Shown: in pieces, positions 16,532 to 24,821 of the stretch | Numbering within the stretch: the first letter of the stretch is position 1 | How the letters are laid out: the number at the start of each line of letters is the position of its first letter | NCBI GenBank assembly: GCA_964604675.1 | Contig: CAZSAT010000048.1 | Coordinates: 1-47,400, forward strand | Source: CAZSAT01 sp964604675 | Lineage (GTDB): Bacteria; Myxococcota_A; UBA796; CAJQPC01 | Length of the DNA stretch: 47,400 nucleotides | Direction of reading: 5' to 3' | Translations under genes and position numbers: made by a program | The notes under the pieces: generated by a model | The model's input: the letters and a program-made list of their open reading frames with translations, nothing else | Databases searched by the model: none | What the model was told of the DNA's origin: nothing

Positions 16532-16711
16532 AATCCCTCACCGCAAGAGATGGAGGAGACGCTAGACTGAAGAATATTGGGTCCGGCGAAGGGGGCCGCT
16601 CGCTGATGTTCGCCGCCATGGTGCCAACCGTGACCGCGACTCACCCCTACAGAATGGCCCCTGACAGGCCCTTCGACAAGATCATTTTATGTCAGGGACC
16701 CTACACAGGAT
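16532..16711. other. Convergent intergenic region with inverted repeat
   Basis: This gap between two converging genes is less GC-rich than its surroundings. It contains an 8-bp perfect inverted repeat, CCCTGACA (16659-16666) and TGTCAGGG (16690-16697), with a 23-nt AT-rich spacer. There is no T-tract, so it is a poor intrinsic terminator. It could be a protein-binding site. No gene is supported here. Confidence 0.4.
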
Positions 16712-17104
16712 CTACACGAGGCCGCGGGCCTGCCTTCCCACCTGAGCGATCGCGCCAGCGACGTTCCGCAAGCTGAAGGGCTTTCGGAGGATCCGGACCA
16801 CGTTTCCCTGCCGGTAGGCGTCGGGAACCATGCCCTCGGTGTGCCCGGTGGCGATCACGCAGAGGGTGGCTGGCGACGCGTGGCGCATGTAGTCGATCAC
16901 GTCCTTGCCGGAGATGCCGGCCATCGTCCAGTCCACCACCGCCACGTGGAAGGGTCGCGTGGCGTCGTCGACCCCGGCGATCGCAGCGTTGCCCGAGGGG
17001 GCCGCGAGCACCTGGTGGCCCTGGGCCTTCAGCACCTCGCTCAGCAGGTCGAGGGTCTCGGCATCGTCATCGACGACCAGCACCCGCAGCGGCGTTGCAC
17101 CCAT
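16712..17104 (-). CDS. Stand-alone response-regulator receiver protein
   Basis: A 130-residue single-domain CheY-like protein. It has the acidic pocket VDDD (Asp12-14), the phospho-acceptor Asp58 in VAVVDWTMAGISG, the Thr/Ser-type switch region (VIATGHTEG) and the conserved Lys108 in RILRKPF. There is no output domain. The ATG has a strong ribosome site (GGGAGGAGC) directly upstream. The gene follows the lipoprotein at 17113 by 8 nt and is probably co-transcribed with it. No cognate histidine kinase is in the window, so its partner is unknown. Confidence 0.93.
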   Translation of the reverse strand: MGATPLRVLVVDDDAETLDLLSEVLKAQGHQVLAAPSGNAAIAGVDDATRPFHVAVVDWTMAGISGKDVIDYMRHASPATLCVIATGHTEGMVPDAYRQGNVVRILRKPFSLRNVAGAIAQVGRQARGLV

Positions 17105-17112
17105 GCTCCTCC

Positions 17113-17739
17113 CTATCCCCTCACCGTTCCGGTGTCGTCGTCGCTTCCCGTGTCCCCCGTGTCGGTGCCCCCGAGGTTGGCCGGATCCGGCTGTGCGACG
17201 ATCGTAAGCTCGTCGTAGGCCTCCCGACCGTCCTGGTCCACCACGAGCAGGCTCAGGGTGACGGGCTCGTCCGCGAGCAGCTCGAAGGGGTCGAGCTCCT
17301 GGGGGTTCGACGCGAGCTCGCTCACGTCGATGTAGCAGTACATGTCCCAGTAGCTGCAGTCGCAGGTGGCTTCACACACCGACAGCACCCGGTAGTAGCC
17401 GTAGCAGACCTCCTCGCCCGTGGCGCCCCAGACCCCGCGGAAGGTCAGCTCGACGATGTCGTCGAGGTTGTCGAGGTCGGCACCGCCCAGGAAGTGCCAG
17501 CCGCCCTGAGGCCCGTAGATCATCGTGTGATCGGAGCCGTCGTCGAGCGGAACGTACTCCGAGGTGCCCGTGCCCAGGGTGACGGTCGCTTCCTCCCCTT
17601 CGCAGAACCGAGGCCCCGTGTCGGTGTCCGGTTGCCCCGTCTCGCCGGAATCCCCCGTCTCGCCCGTCTCCGCCGGGGACCTCACGCACGCCGCGAACAC
17701 CAGCAAGAGACCACCGAACACCAGACCGAGACGCACCAT
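17113..17739 (-). CDS. Lipoprotein with Thr-Gly-Glu/Asp linker
   Basis: A 208-residue lipoprotein. Its signal peptide MVRLGLVFGGLLLVFAAC has a normal length and a good lipobox (Cys18). It is followed by a Thr/Gly/Glu/Asp linker and a beta-rich domain with several Cys, including VCEATCDCSYWDMYCYIDVS. The C-terminus returns to an Asp-Thr-Gly-rich tail. Domain family not recognised. TATAGT lies 7 nt before the ATG, overlapping the upstream stop codon, so it probably has its own near-leaderless promoter inside the operon. It is followed by the receiver-domain gene. Confidence 0.8.
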   Translation of the reverse strand: MVRLGLVFGGLLLVFAACVRSPAETGETGDSGETGQPDTDTGPRFCEGEEATVTLGTGTSEYVPLDDGSDHTMIYGPQGGWHFLGGADLDNLDDIVELTFRGVWGATGEEVCYGYYRVLSVCEATCDCSYWDMYCYIDVSELASNPQELDPFELLADEPVTLSLLVVDQDGREAYDELTIVAQPDPANLGGTDTGDTGSDDDTGTVRG

Positions 17740-17752
17740 CGGCTGGACTATA
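17740..17752 (-). promoter_or_regulatory. Leaderless-type -10 TATAGT, 7 nt before ATG
   Basis: TATAGT (17752-17747) overlaps the TAG stop of the upstream hydrolase gene and precedes the ATG at 17739 by 7 nt. It is close to the TATAAT consensus. No ribosome site is present. Confidence 0.5.
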
Positions 17753-18917
17753 GCCGCTGGTCGAGATCGGGCGACCAGTCGCCTGTCTGGCGCCGCGCGG
17801 CGAGCTCGGCCACCCCCGCGGCGAGCGCCGCGCGTCGCCCGGTGACGTTGGGGAGCATGGCGCCCGGATCGTCGAGGTCGAGGCCCTGTCCTGCGGCGTT
17901 CTCCACGGAGGCGTCGGTGTAGACGCTGTCCGGGTTGAGGCGGGTCCACGCCCCTGCCTCCGCCAACAGACCCGCCAACCCCACCACGTGCGGCGAGCCC
18001 TCGGCGTCGAGCGCGTGGTCGGTCTCGAAGCCGATCACGATGGCGGCCATGTCCGGCTGACGCGCCACGGCCGCAGCAGCCGCCCCCCCCGCATCGCGCC
18101 ACTCGAACCACGCCAGCGACTCCTCCAAGGAGAGCGCGTCGTCGACCTCGCCGAGCGCCTCGCTCATCGGGGGGGAGTGCAGCCAGCGACCGTCGACCTC
18201 GAAGTTGTCGAACACAGGCTCGCCGTCGTCCACCTCCCCGTCCAGATCGATGTCCTGCCAGGTGACCCCGTCGTGGGTGAGGCCCGCATAGCTGACATCG
18301 CAGGTCAAGCTCTCCCACGCCTCGCTCCAGCCGCAGCTGAGCTCGTCCTGGCCGTCGATCTCCTTGAGCACGAACTGGGGGCCGGCCGGTGCCTCCCAGG
18401 TCACCAGGCCGGAGACGGTTGGCACGTCGAGGTCAGGGTCGGCCAGCGCGGGCAGGGCCAGGTTGCCGCCGTTGCTGGAGCCGACCACGGTCAACAGCTC
18501 CGGCACCAGCTCCGGCACGCGATCGGTGATGAGGCAGCCGGCGCGGTCCTCCACCTCGCCGCCCGCGTACCGAAGGACCTTCGCCACCGCTGCGCGAGCC
18601 TGCTGACCGTGTTGGTCGTCGTCGCCTTCGGTGTGAGGCCAGCCGATCGGGTTGTCCGGTCCCCCAGGGAGATCCAGGAACACCTCGACGAGCCCGAAGC
18701 CGTCGACGAGCCGATCGGCGTTGTCGGTCAACGGGATCCAGTCCACCTCCCATCCCCCGAGCACCATCACGACGGGGACCTCGGGTCCTTCCCAGGTGGG
18801 GTCGCGCAGGACCACCGCCGCCACACCGTCGACGTCCACGACGTGGTCCTCGGCGTTCGGGGAGCACGCTGACTCGCTGGCTGCGCCGGTGCAGGCGAAC
18901 GAGGACAGCGCGATCAC
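17748..18917 (-). CDS. Alpha/beta-hydrolase-like lipoprotein
   Basis: A 389-residue predicted lipoprotein starting MIALSSFAC (Cys9) from a GTG that overlaps the stop of the upstream gene (GTGA). The domain looks like an alpha/beta hydrolase: an oxyanion-type loop near VVMVLGGWEVDW, a nucleophile elbow GSSNGGN with Ser148 (G-x-S-x-G), and a late His-containing loop (GFETDHALDAEGSPHVVGL). Substrates could be esters or peptides; this cannot be decided. It also contains a Ca-loop-like insertion (DIDLDGEVDDGEP). It belongs to the sigma/caspase operon. Fold call moderate, export inferred. Confidence 0.72.
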   Translation of the reverse strand: MIALSSFACTGAASESACSPNAEDHVVDVDGVAAVVLRDPTWEGPEVPVVMVLGGWEVDWIPLTDNADRLVDGFGLVEVFLDLPGGPDNPIGWPHTEGDDDQHGQQARAAVAKVLRYAGGEVEDRAGCLITDRVPELVPELLTVVGSSNGGNLALPALADPDLDVPTVSGLVTWEAPAGPQFVLKEIDGQDELSCGWSEAWESLTCDVSYAGLTHDGVTWQDIDLDGEVDDGEPVFDNFEVDGRWLHSPPMSEALGEVDDALSLEESLAWFEWRDAGGAAAAAVARQPDMAAIVIGFETDHALDAEGSPHVVGLAGLLAEAGAWTRLNPDSVYTDASVENAAGQGLDLDDPGAMLPNVTGRRAALAAGVAELAARRQTGDWSPDLDQRL

Positions 18918-20425
18918 TCCGAACAGGGGACTGCCTGCACGTAGGTGACGTCGACCATGGCGCCCAGGCCGAAGGTCTCGCCCCCTACGACGGTGATCGT
19001 GACGCCGTCGGCGCCGAGCGACCAGTCGTCCAGGGGCTCGCCATCGAAGGAGACGACGATCGTCTCCGGCACGGGCGTGTAGCCGAGCTCGTGTTCGAAG
19101 CGCACCTCGGACGTGGCGCGCGAGATCGCGGCGAGCTCCGCGAAGTGGTGCAGGAACGAGCCCGTGCACAGGTCACCCACGTAGCCGCCGGTCCGCGACG
19201 ACGCGGTGAGGGCCGCGGTCGCGGTTCCGCAACCCGCGCCGCCGTCCCCCGCAACCGACGAGACGACGAGCTCCGCGCCGTCCAGTCGGGACTCGAGGGC
19301 GTCGAGGTAGTCGTCGACGTCGCCGCCGGAGGCCTCCCCACGCGCGGTGACCAACACCACGTGGAGCTGGGCGCCGTGGCGCAGCAGGCCGTCGAGGCAG
19401 TCGAAGTCATCGGTGCGCTCCACCGCCGACTGGGCCAGCTCGAGCAGCTCGGTGCCGCCGTCGCCGACGTAGACGAAGGCCTCGGCCAGCTCGTCCGCCG
19501 AGTCGCTGCTCGTGACACCCAACCACGCGCTGTCGGTCGCCTGGCAGGCCACGTCGTGGTTCACCACGGCCTGGTGCCAGTCCACGAGGCCCTCGTCCAG
19601 GGCATCGAGCCAGACGTCCACCTGAGACGCGGCAGCGGACAACCGACCAGCCGTCGCGGCCCCCGAGTCGATCACCCACAGCACGTCGGCCTCGACCCGT
19701 GGCAGGTAGGCGAACTGCTCGTCGACGATGCCGCCCTCGTAGCCCAGACCCTCCACGCTCACGCTCACGATCGGCGACTCGGGATCGTTGCTCTCGACGG
19801 TCAGCGACGCCGCATGCTGGCCGCCGCTGGTCGGCTCGAAGCCGAGCGCGACCGAGGTGCTCGCACCCGGCTCGAGCACCCGCTCGGCGTCGTCGTGGAG
19901 CAGCAGGTCCTCGGAGCCCGCGAGCGCGATGTCGCTGATGACCAGGGTCTCCCGCCCCCCGTTCAAGAGCTCCAGGGTGGCCTCGTCCTCGCAGCCGACG
20001 GGGCTGTTGGCCAGGCTCAGGAGCTCCGAGCTCACCGACAGGGAGGGGGCCTCGCCGACGCCGGAGAGCTCGACGAGCGCCATGCCGTTCGGCAGCAGCT
20101 GGGCACTGAAGTCCGCGTCGCCACGCGGAGCGAAGGTCACGCTCACCAGGAGCTCCTCGCCGGGATCGAGGGTGACGATCGCGTCGGCGTCCGTGCTGAA
20201 GGCATCGTCGCCGACGACCTGGTGCAGCCCTGCCACGACGAGCGGGCTCTCGCCCAGGTTCTGTGCCGTGAACGTCCCGGTGGCGCGCTCGCCTTGCCCG
20301 GCCGACACCACGCCGAGATCCAGCGATGGGGCCGAGACGGAGAGCTCCCCCGCGCCCAGCGGCGTCTCGGGGTCTCCAGCGCCGGGCCCGAAGGGCTCGC
20401 AGCCTGCCAGCAACAACGCGATCAC
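18914..20425 (-). CDS. Lipoprotein with two ASH/choice-of-anchor-D domains and a degenerate vWA domain
   Basis: A 503-residue lipoprotein beginning MIALLLAGC (Cys9). The GTG start is fixed by TAGAAT exactly 6 nt upstream, whose TAG is an in-frame stop. Two immunoglobulin-like ASH/choice-of-anchor-D domains follow (about residues 25-125, LDLGVVSAGQGERATGTFTA, and 130-230, ending VSVSVEGLGY). From about residue 245 the sequence is vWA-like (VEADVLWVIDSGAATAGRLS), but the metal-binding DxSxS motif is degenerate. The C-terminus (ELGYTPVPETIVVSFDGEP) is also typical of these myxobacterial surface proteins. Likely a periplasmic or outer-membrane interaction protein acting with the caspase encoded just upstream. 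Confidence 0.8.
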   Translation of the reverse strand: MIALLLAGCEPFGPGAGDPETPLGAGELSVSAPSLDLGVVSAGQGERATGTFTAQNLGESPLVVAGLHQVVGDDAFSTDADAIVTLDPGEELLVSVTFAPRGDADFSAQLLPNGMALVELSGVGEAPSLSVSSELLSLANSPVGCEDEATLELLNGGRETLVISDIALAGSEDLLLHDDAERVLEPGASTSVALGFEPTSGGQHAASLTVESNDPESPIVSVSVEGLGYEGGIVDEQFAYLPRVEADVLWVIDSGAATAGRLSAAASQVDVWLDALDEGLVDWHQAVVNHDVACQATDSAWLGVTSSDSADELAEAFVYVGDGGTELLELAQSAVERTDDFDCLDGLLRHGAQLHVVLVTARGEASGGDVDDYLDALESRLDGAELVVSSVAGDGGAGCGTATAALTASSRTGGYVGDLCTGSFLHHFAELAAISRATSEVRFEHELGYTPVPETIVVSFDGEPLDDWSLGADGVTITVVGGETFGLGAMVDVTYVQAVPCSE

Positions 20426-20437
20426 CGGCCCATTCTA
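20426..20437 (-). promoter_or_regulatory. Leaderless promoter -10 TAGAAT
   Basis: TAGAAT (20437-20432) is followed by exactly 6 nt and then the GTG at 20425. The TAG is in frame and no other start codon lies between, so this GTG is the only possible start of the lipoprotein. Confidence 0.6.
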
Positions 20438-20445
20438 CTGGCCCC

Positions 20446-22038
20446 TCAGGGCCTCCGGGCGCCGAGTCCGATGGACAGCCCCTGCTCCAGGCCCGGAGTC
20501 CAGGCTCCGCCGTAGCTGAGCGACACCAACCGGGCGTCGTAGCGGAGCAGCAGATGCCGCCGGCCCAGCTCGGGCCTCACCGCCAGCCGGGCCGACGGCA
20601 CCAACGACAGCGCCGCTTGACGGTGCACACCGTCGCGATCCTCGAAGCTGCGCCAGGGCACGGCGAGGTCGACCGACGGGCCCAGGCTCAGCGGCAAGGC
20701 TTCGGGAGCGAACGACACCGCCGTGCCGAGGGCCACCGTGCCACCGTCCACCAGGGTGGTCACGTCCTGGTCGGCCACGGTGCCACGCCAGCCCGAGCCC
20801 CGCAGGTGGACGTCCGTCGTCATCCAGCGCGGCCCACGCCAGGGCTCGAGCCACCCGACCTCGAGCTCTCCAGCGTAGGGGTGCACGACGGTCGAGACGT
20901 CGCCCGTGCGCAACACGGCGCCGCCGCTCACCTCGAGCCCCGGGCCGCGGCGCGCCACCAGATCCTCGAGCATCACGGTCTCACCCGCGCCGACCCGCAG
21001 GCTGCGTCTCACCAGGGTGCGCCCTGCGTCGTCCTGCAGCTCCAGTCGATGCACGCCGGGCTCCAGAGGCACCACGTCGGGCAAGACGCCACGCGGGATG
21101 CCGTCCACGAGCACCTGCGCCGACGCCAGCAGGCCGTCCGTGGCGGCGATCAGGGCCCGCTCGGCCTGTCCTCGGAGGCTCTCGTCGCCGGCGAGGAAGA
21201 TCTCCTCCCGCCCGACGATGCGGTACTCCGCACGCGGAATCTGCATGCCGCCGGTGTGCGCGATGGTCCGGTCACGCGCCCAGTCGTGGGCTTCGGCCAC
21301 GTCCACCAGCCCGTCGCCGCTCAGGTCTGCATCGCCGGCGGAGTCCGAGAGCGCATCGATCAGGAAGTGGGTGTACACCCCATTCTCGAGCGCCGGGTCC
21401 TCGAGGGCCGGCTGGTAGTACTGCGCCGCGAAGAGCCGTGCCTCGCTCTCCGAGACGTCCCTCGTCAGTCGCGGCGCCGGCGGTTCCCCGCGCATGCCCT
21501 CCAGCAGGCGCGCCGTCGTGGGGTCCAGCAGGCTCTTCTCCCGCCCGTTGTGGCAGGTGTCCATCACCAGGACCCGACGGCGCGCCGGCACGTTCGCGAC
21601 GCGGGCCTCGATGTCCGCGACGGCGAGCCCGGTGGTCCGCACCGTGTCCAGGGTGCTGTCGGACGGCAGGAACCAGAGTTGGGTGCCCTCGCGCGCATCG
21701 AGGGTCAGCGTGCCGTGCCCGGACAGGTAGAGCAAGAAGGTGTCGTCGCGCTGGAGGTCGGAGGCCGCCAGATCGATGGCCTGTTGGATGGCGCTCGCCG
21801 AGGTGTCCTCGGGCGTGGTCAGCACGAGCACCCGGTCGAAGTTGCCGCGCCCCTCGAGCACGTCCGCCAGCTCGCCGGCGTCCTTGGCGGCGTAGCGCAA
21901 GGTGGGAAGGTCCCCGTCGGTGTAGGCATCGACGCCCACGAGCACCGCCACGCGACGCGGCGCGTAGGCCTCGTCCAAGCCTTGGCCGCTGGCGGTGCCG
22001 AGCGAACCGGCCCAGGCCATGGTGATGAGCGCGATCAC
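20446..22038 (-). CDS. Exported caspase-like protease (peptidase C14) with C-terminal barrel-like domain
   Basis: A 530-residue protein. After a short signal-like N-terminus (MIALITMAWAGSLGTASG) it has a caspase p20-type domain: RRVAVLVGVDAYTDGDLPTL, catalytic His108 in LLYLSGHGT and catalytic Cys162 in RVLVMDTCHNG. An EF-hand-like loop (DADLSGDGLVDVAEAHDW) and the segment EYRIVGREEIFLAGDE follow, as in other bacterial caspases. Residues about 300-380 resemble a PEGA-type domain (VLVDGIPRGVLPDVVPLEPG). The last 150 residues are amphipathic beta-strands ending in an aromatic-rich tail, suggesting outer-membrane insertion. The GTG start overlaps the anti-sigma stop (GTGA). Together with the ECF sigma/anti-sigma pair upstream, it may act in envelope signalling or regulated proteolysis; substrate unknown. 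Confidence 0.85.
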   Translation of the reverse strand: MIALITMAWAGSLGTASGQGLDEAYAPRRVAVLVGVDAYTDGDLPTLRYAAKDAGELADVLEGRGNFDRVLVLTTPEDTSASAIQQAIDLAASDLQRDDTFLLYLSGHGTLTLDAREGTQLWFLPSDSTLDTVRTTGLAVADIEARVANVPARRRVLVMDTCHNGREKSLLDPTTARLLEGMRGEPPAPRLTRDVSESEARLFAAQYYQPALEDPALENGVYTHFLIDALSDSAGDADLSGDGLVDVAEAHDWARDRTIAHTGGMQIPRAEYRIVGREEIFLAGDESLRGQAERALIAATDGLLASAQVLVDGIPRGVLPDVVPLEPGVHRLELQDDAGRTLVRRSLRVGAGETVMLEDLVARRGPGLEVSGGAVLRTGDVSTVVHPYAGELEVGWLEPWRGPRWMTTDVHLRGSGWRGTVADQDVTTLVDGGTVALGTAVSFAPEALPLSLGPSVDLAVPWRSFEDRDGVHRQAALSLVPSARLAVRPELGRRHLLLRYDARLVSLSYGGAWTPGLEQGLSIGLGARRP

Positions 22039-22685
22039 GGTACGTCCACCCGCTGGAAGTCACAGCCCCAACCCCGCGACGATGCCGTGGCGCAGAGAGC
22101 CGCTCCATCCATCGTAGCCGCGTCGAGCCAGGCTTCCACGCCCGCGAGATCGGTGGCCGCGACGACGACGAACAGGCTGGCGGAGTCGCCCGCCTCGACC
22201 GTCCAGCTCAGCGGGTGGCCGTCCAGCGCGAGGTCGCCTTCGCCGGACACTCCGGCCTGGTGCAGCAACGCAGCGCCGTCGGAGCTCACACGGGCGAGGG
22301 CCACCTCGGACGGCAGATCCACCGAGACCCGGAAGAACAACTCCGACGAGGCACCGTACGCCTCACCGGCCCGCACGCGGCCGAGGGCGCCCCCGACGCC
22401 CGCCGCCATCTTCAGGTCGACGACCACGGGCCGGCTGTCGGCGCCACGCGGCACCATCTGGGCCAGGTCGCCCACGGGTTCCGGACGGGGACCCCACACC
22501 GCCAGCACGGCGGCCGCGGCCACACCGGCCGCGAGCCACCAGGGCCGACGCCGCTCCGCAACCCAGGCGCGCTCGACGGCTGCCAAGGTGGTCCGTTCCA
22601 GCTCGGGTGGCACGTCCACCGAAGGAAAGCCGAGCTCGTCCGGCGCGTCGCCGTCGCCCAGCAACCAGGCGAGCTCGGCGCTCAC
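22035..22685 (-). CDS. Putative anti-sigma factor (single-pass membrane protein)
   Basis: A 216-residue protein whose GTG start overlaps the sigma-factor stop by 4 nt. It has a short cytoplasmic N-terminus (about 50 residues, with PPELERTTLAAVERAWVAERR), one transmembrane helix (WWLAAGVAAAAVLAVW) and an exported beta-rich domain of about 140 residues. The cytoplasmic region lacks the His-x3-Cys-x2-Cys zinc motif of classical anti-sigma factors. The call rests on gene order and topology, not on a recognised domain. The exported domain resembles proteins of the DUF4384 type that often accompany caspases, which is a guess. It could sense an envelope signal and release the sigma factor. Confidence 0.65.
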   Translation of the reverse strand: MSAELAWLLGDGDAPDELGFPSVDVPPELERTTLAAVERAWVAERRRPWWLAAGVAAAAVLAVWGPRPEPVGDLAQMVPRGADSRPVVVDLKMAAGVGGALGRVRAGEAYGASSELFFRVSVDLPSEVALARVSSDGAALLHQAGVSGEGDLALDGHPLSWTVEAGDSASLFVVVAATDLAGVEAWLDAATMDGAALCATASSRGWGCDFQRVDVP

Positions 22686-23215
22686 TCGGCCCCCAGCAGC
22701 GCGCGGAGCTGCTTTCGTGCCCGGGAGATCCGCGTGCGCGCGTTGTCGGCGGACACGCCCAGGGCGTCTGCCACCTCGTTGTGATCGAAGCCCATGACGG
22801 CGCCGAGCAGGAACGCCTGCCGGAGCTTGTCGGGGAGCTGCGCCACGGCCGCGTCCAAGGACATGCGCTTCACCGGTTCCGCCTGGGCCGGCGCCACGAC
22901 CTGCGGGGCCGCCTCGAAGTCCACCGTGAGCACCCGGCGCCCACGCTTCCGGTGGCCGTCGCGCAAGGTGTTCTGAGCGACGCTGTAGAGCCAGGGTCGA
23001 AAGGGACGCCCCCGACGCCAGGTGCCCCGGAACCGGTGGACCTTGAGCCAGGTGTCCTGGAACGCCTCCGCCGCGATCTCCCGATCGGCGGTCCGACGGA
23101 GCAGGAAGCCGTACACGGGGCCCTGGTGGCGCTGGTAGAGCGCCCGGAAGGCCTCGCGATCGTCCTGCTGGACCCGTTGCATGAGTTCTTCGTCCGTCAG
23201 CGTTCGGAGATCCAC
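22682..23215 (-). CDS. ECF RNA polymerase sigma factor
   Basis: A 177-residue sigma-70 family factor of the extracytoplasmic-function group. Region 2 is AEAFQDTWLKVHRFRGTW followed by RPFRPWLYSVAQNTLRDGH (core binding and -10 recognition). Region 4 is LPDKLRQAFLLGAVMGFDHN followed by EVADALGVSADNARTRISRA (helix-turn-helix). There is no region 1 or 3. It starts at GTG 23215, 18 nt after lnt. It is coupled to a membrane protein that is the likely anti-sigma and to an exported caspase. Its target promoters probably include this operon, but no autoregulatory motif could be proven here. Confidence 0.94.
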   Translation of the reverse strand: MDLRTLTDEELMQRVQQDDREAFRALYQRHQGPVYGFLLRRTADREIAAEAFQDTWLKVHRFRGTWRRGRPFRPWLYSVAQNTLRDGHRKRGRRVLTVDFEAAPQVVAPAQAEPVKRMSLDAAVAQLPDKLRQAFLLGAVMGFDHNEVADALGVSADNARTRISRARKQLRALLGAE

Positions 23216-23233
23216 CGTGGGTCTCGTTCTGGC

Positions 23234-24775
23234 TTACGACGGTGGAGCGTCGGGTGTGACACGTCGCGCGCAGAGCACCGCGATCAACACGCCCAGCGTG
23301 CACAGCCACGGGAACAGATCCCCGACGCGGCTGTAGATCGTCGGCACCCGGCCGTAAGGCACCTCCAGCACCCGGTTGACCTCCTCGTACACCCCCGTCT
23401 CGTGCTCGTAGCGCCCGTTGGGCAGGACCACGAAGCTCACGCCCGTGTACGCCAGCCGGAACATCGGGATGCCGAGCTCGGTGGAACGGACCGCAGAGAG
23501 CATGCCGTGCTGGTGCGGGGCGAAGGTGTCGCCGAACCACCCGTCGTTGGTCACCACTAGCAGCAGGTCCACGTCGCTCATCTTCTCGCGCACGAAGTCG
23601 GCGAGGATGGCCTCGTAGCAGATCGGCGTGGCGAAGCGCACCGAGCCGGACGCCGTCTCGGCTTCGAACACGACCGCCTCCGTGCCCGCCTTGAAGTTGC
23701 CCGGCCCCTGGATCAGCTCGCGCAGGATCGGGAAGGTGTCGGCAAAGGGCAGGTACTCCCCGAAGGCCAGGGGCACGTTCTTGTCGTAGCGGTCGACGAT
23801 GATGCCGTTCGGCGCCATCAGGTAGACCGAGTTGCGCTGCTCGACGTACTCGCGCCCCGTCTCGGGGTCGGTGGTGGGCTCTGCGTAGCCGCCGCCGAAC
23901 AGGATGGGCGCGTTCACCCGCCGCGCCACGTTCTTCATCAGCCGTCGCACCCCCGCACCACGAGGGTCGTAGGGGGTGGCACCCTCCGGCCACACCACCA
24001 GATCGGCGCCGTCCCGCGGCACCAGGTTGGAGACCCGGACCCAGTCCAGCATCGCCTGCCGGGCGGTGCCCCGCATGCGCTCTTCCATGGTGATCGACAG
24101 CTGCATCTGCGTGAGCCGCGCCGTGGGCCACGTGGCGACCTCCGCGTCCACCGCCGCGGTCCGCCAGACGCCGAAGCCCAGGTTGCCCAGCCCCACCGCG
24201 AAGCCCGCTGCGATCGCGCCCGGCGCGATCCCGCGCCCCTCACGCCAGCGGTACACCGCCTCGGCCGCGCAGGCGTTGGTGAACAACAGGAGGAAGCTCA
24301 CGCCCTTGACGCCCGTCACGCTCGCCAGCTGGAAGGTCCAGGGGTTCTTGAACTGGGACACACCCTGGTAGTACGGGAACAGCTGCGGGCCCCAGTGCTC
24401 CACCGTCACGAGCAGCGCCGGCACCACCAGCACCCACCACGTGCCCAGCCGCCGTCGAAGCGGCTGCACCGCACCGAACACGATCGCGTAGGGCAGCCCC
24501 CACGCGAACGCGAAGAGGTGGATGATGACCAGCGCGATCGGCGACGGCAGGTTCGAGAACCTCACCACCGACTCGGCGATCCAGAAGAAGCAGGTCGACA
24601 CCCCCGCGTAGCCCGCGATCCAGCCCAGCATCGCGTTCCGCCCGTGCTCCCCGGGACGCAGCGCCCAGAACAGGGGCACGAAGCTGAGCCAGTGCAGCCA
24701 GTGCAGGTTGATGGGCGCGGAGATGAGGGCCAGCAGCAGGCCGCTCGTCAGCGCCGCCAGGACGCGCGGGGTCAC
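23234..24775 (-). CDS. lnt: Apolipoprotein N-acyltransferase
   Basis: Lnt adds the third acyl chain to the N-terminal Cys of lipoproteins at the inner membrane. The 513-residue protein has about eight N-terminal transmembrane helices and the carbon-nitrogen hydrolase domain with the full catalytic triad: Glu264 (VVWPEGATPYD), Lys332 (YDKNVPLAFGEYLPF) and Cys386 (TPICYEAI). The positions almost equal those of E. coli Lnt (267, 335, 387). The GTG at 24775 is preceded by TAGCCT exactly 6 nt upstream with its TAG in frame, which fixes the start and suggests a leaderless mRNA. A complete lipoprotein maturation pathway fits the unusually many lipoproteins in the window. Confidence 0.96.
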   Translation of the reverse strand: MTPRVLAALTSGLLLALISAPINLHWLHWLSFVPLFWALRPGEHGRNAMLGWIAGYAGVSTCFFWIAESVVRFSNLPSPIALVIIHLFAFAWGLPYAIVFGAVQPLRRRLGTWWVLVVPALLVTVEHWGPQLFPYYQGVSQFKNPWTFQLASVTGVKGVSFLLLFTNACAAEAVYRWREGRGIAPGAIAAGFAVGLGNLGFGVWRTAAVDAEVATWPTARLTQMQLSITMEERMRGTARQAMLDWVRVSNLVPRDGADLVVWPEGATPYDPRGAGVRRLMKNVARRVNAPILFGGGYAEPTTDPETGREYVEQRNSVYLMAPNGIIVDRYDKNVPLAFGEYLPFADTFPILRELIQGPGNFKAGTEAVVFEAETASGSVRFATPICYEAILADFVREKMSDVDLLLVVTNDGWFGDTFAPHQHGMLSAVRSTELGIPMFRLAYTGVSFVVLPNGRYEHETGVYEEVNRVLEVPYGRVPTIYSRVGDLFPWLCTLGVLIAVLCARRVTPDAPPS

Positions 24776-24787
24776 CGCCCCAGGCTA
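24776..24787 (-). promoter_or_regulatory. Leaderless promoter -10 TAGCCT before lnt
   Basis: TAGCCT (24787-24782) is followed by 6 nt and the lnt GTG. The TAG is in frame, so translation cannot start further upstream. There is no ribosome site. Confidence 0.55.
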
Positions 24788-24821
24788 ACGCTTGGCGTGG
24801 CGCTCCGAGCCGACGACGCCC

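Noticed and set aside
16659..16697. Intrinsic terminator
   Set aside because: The stem is only 8 bp with a 23-nt loop and there is no T-run on either side.
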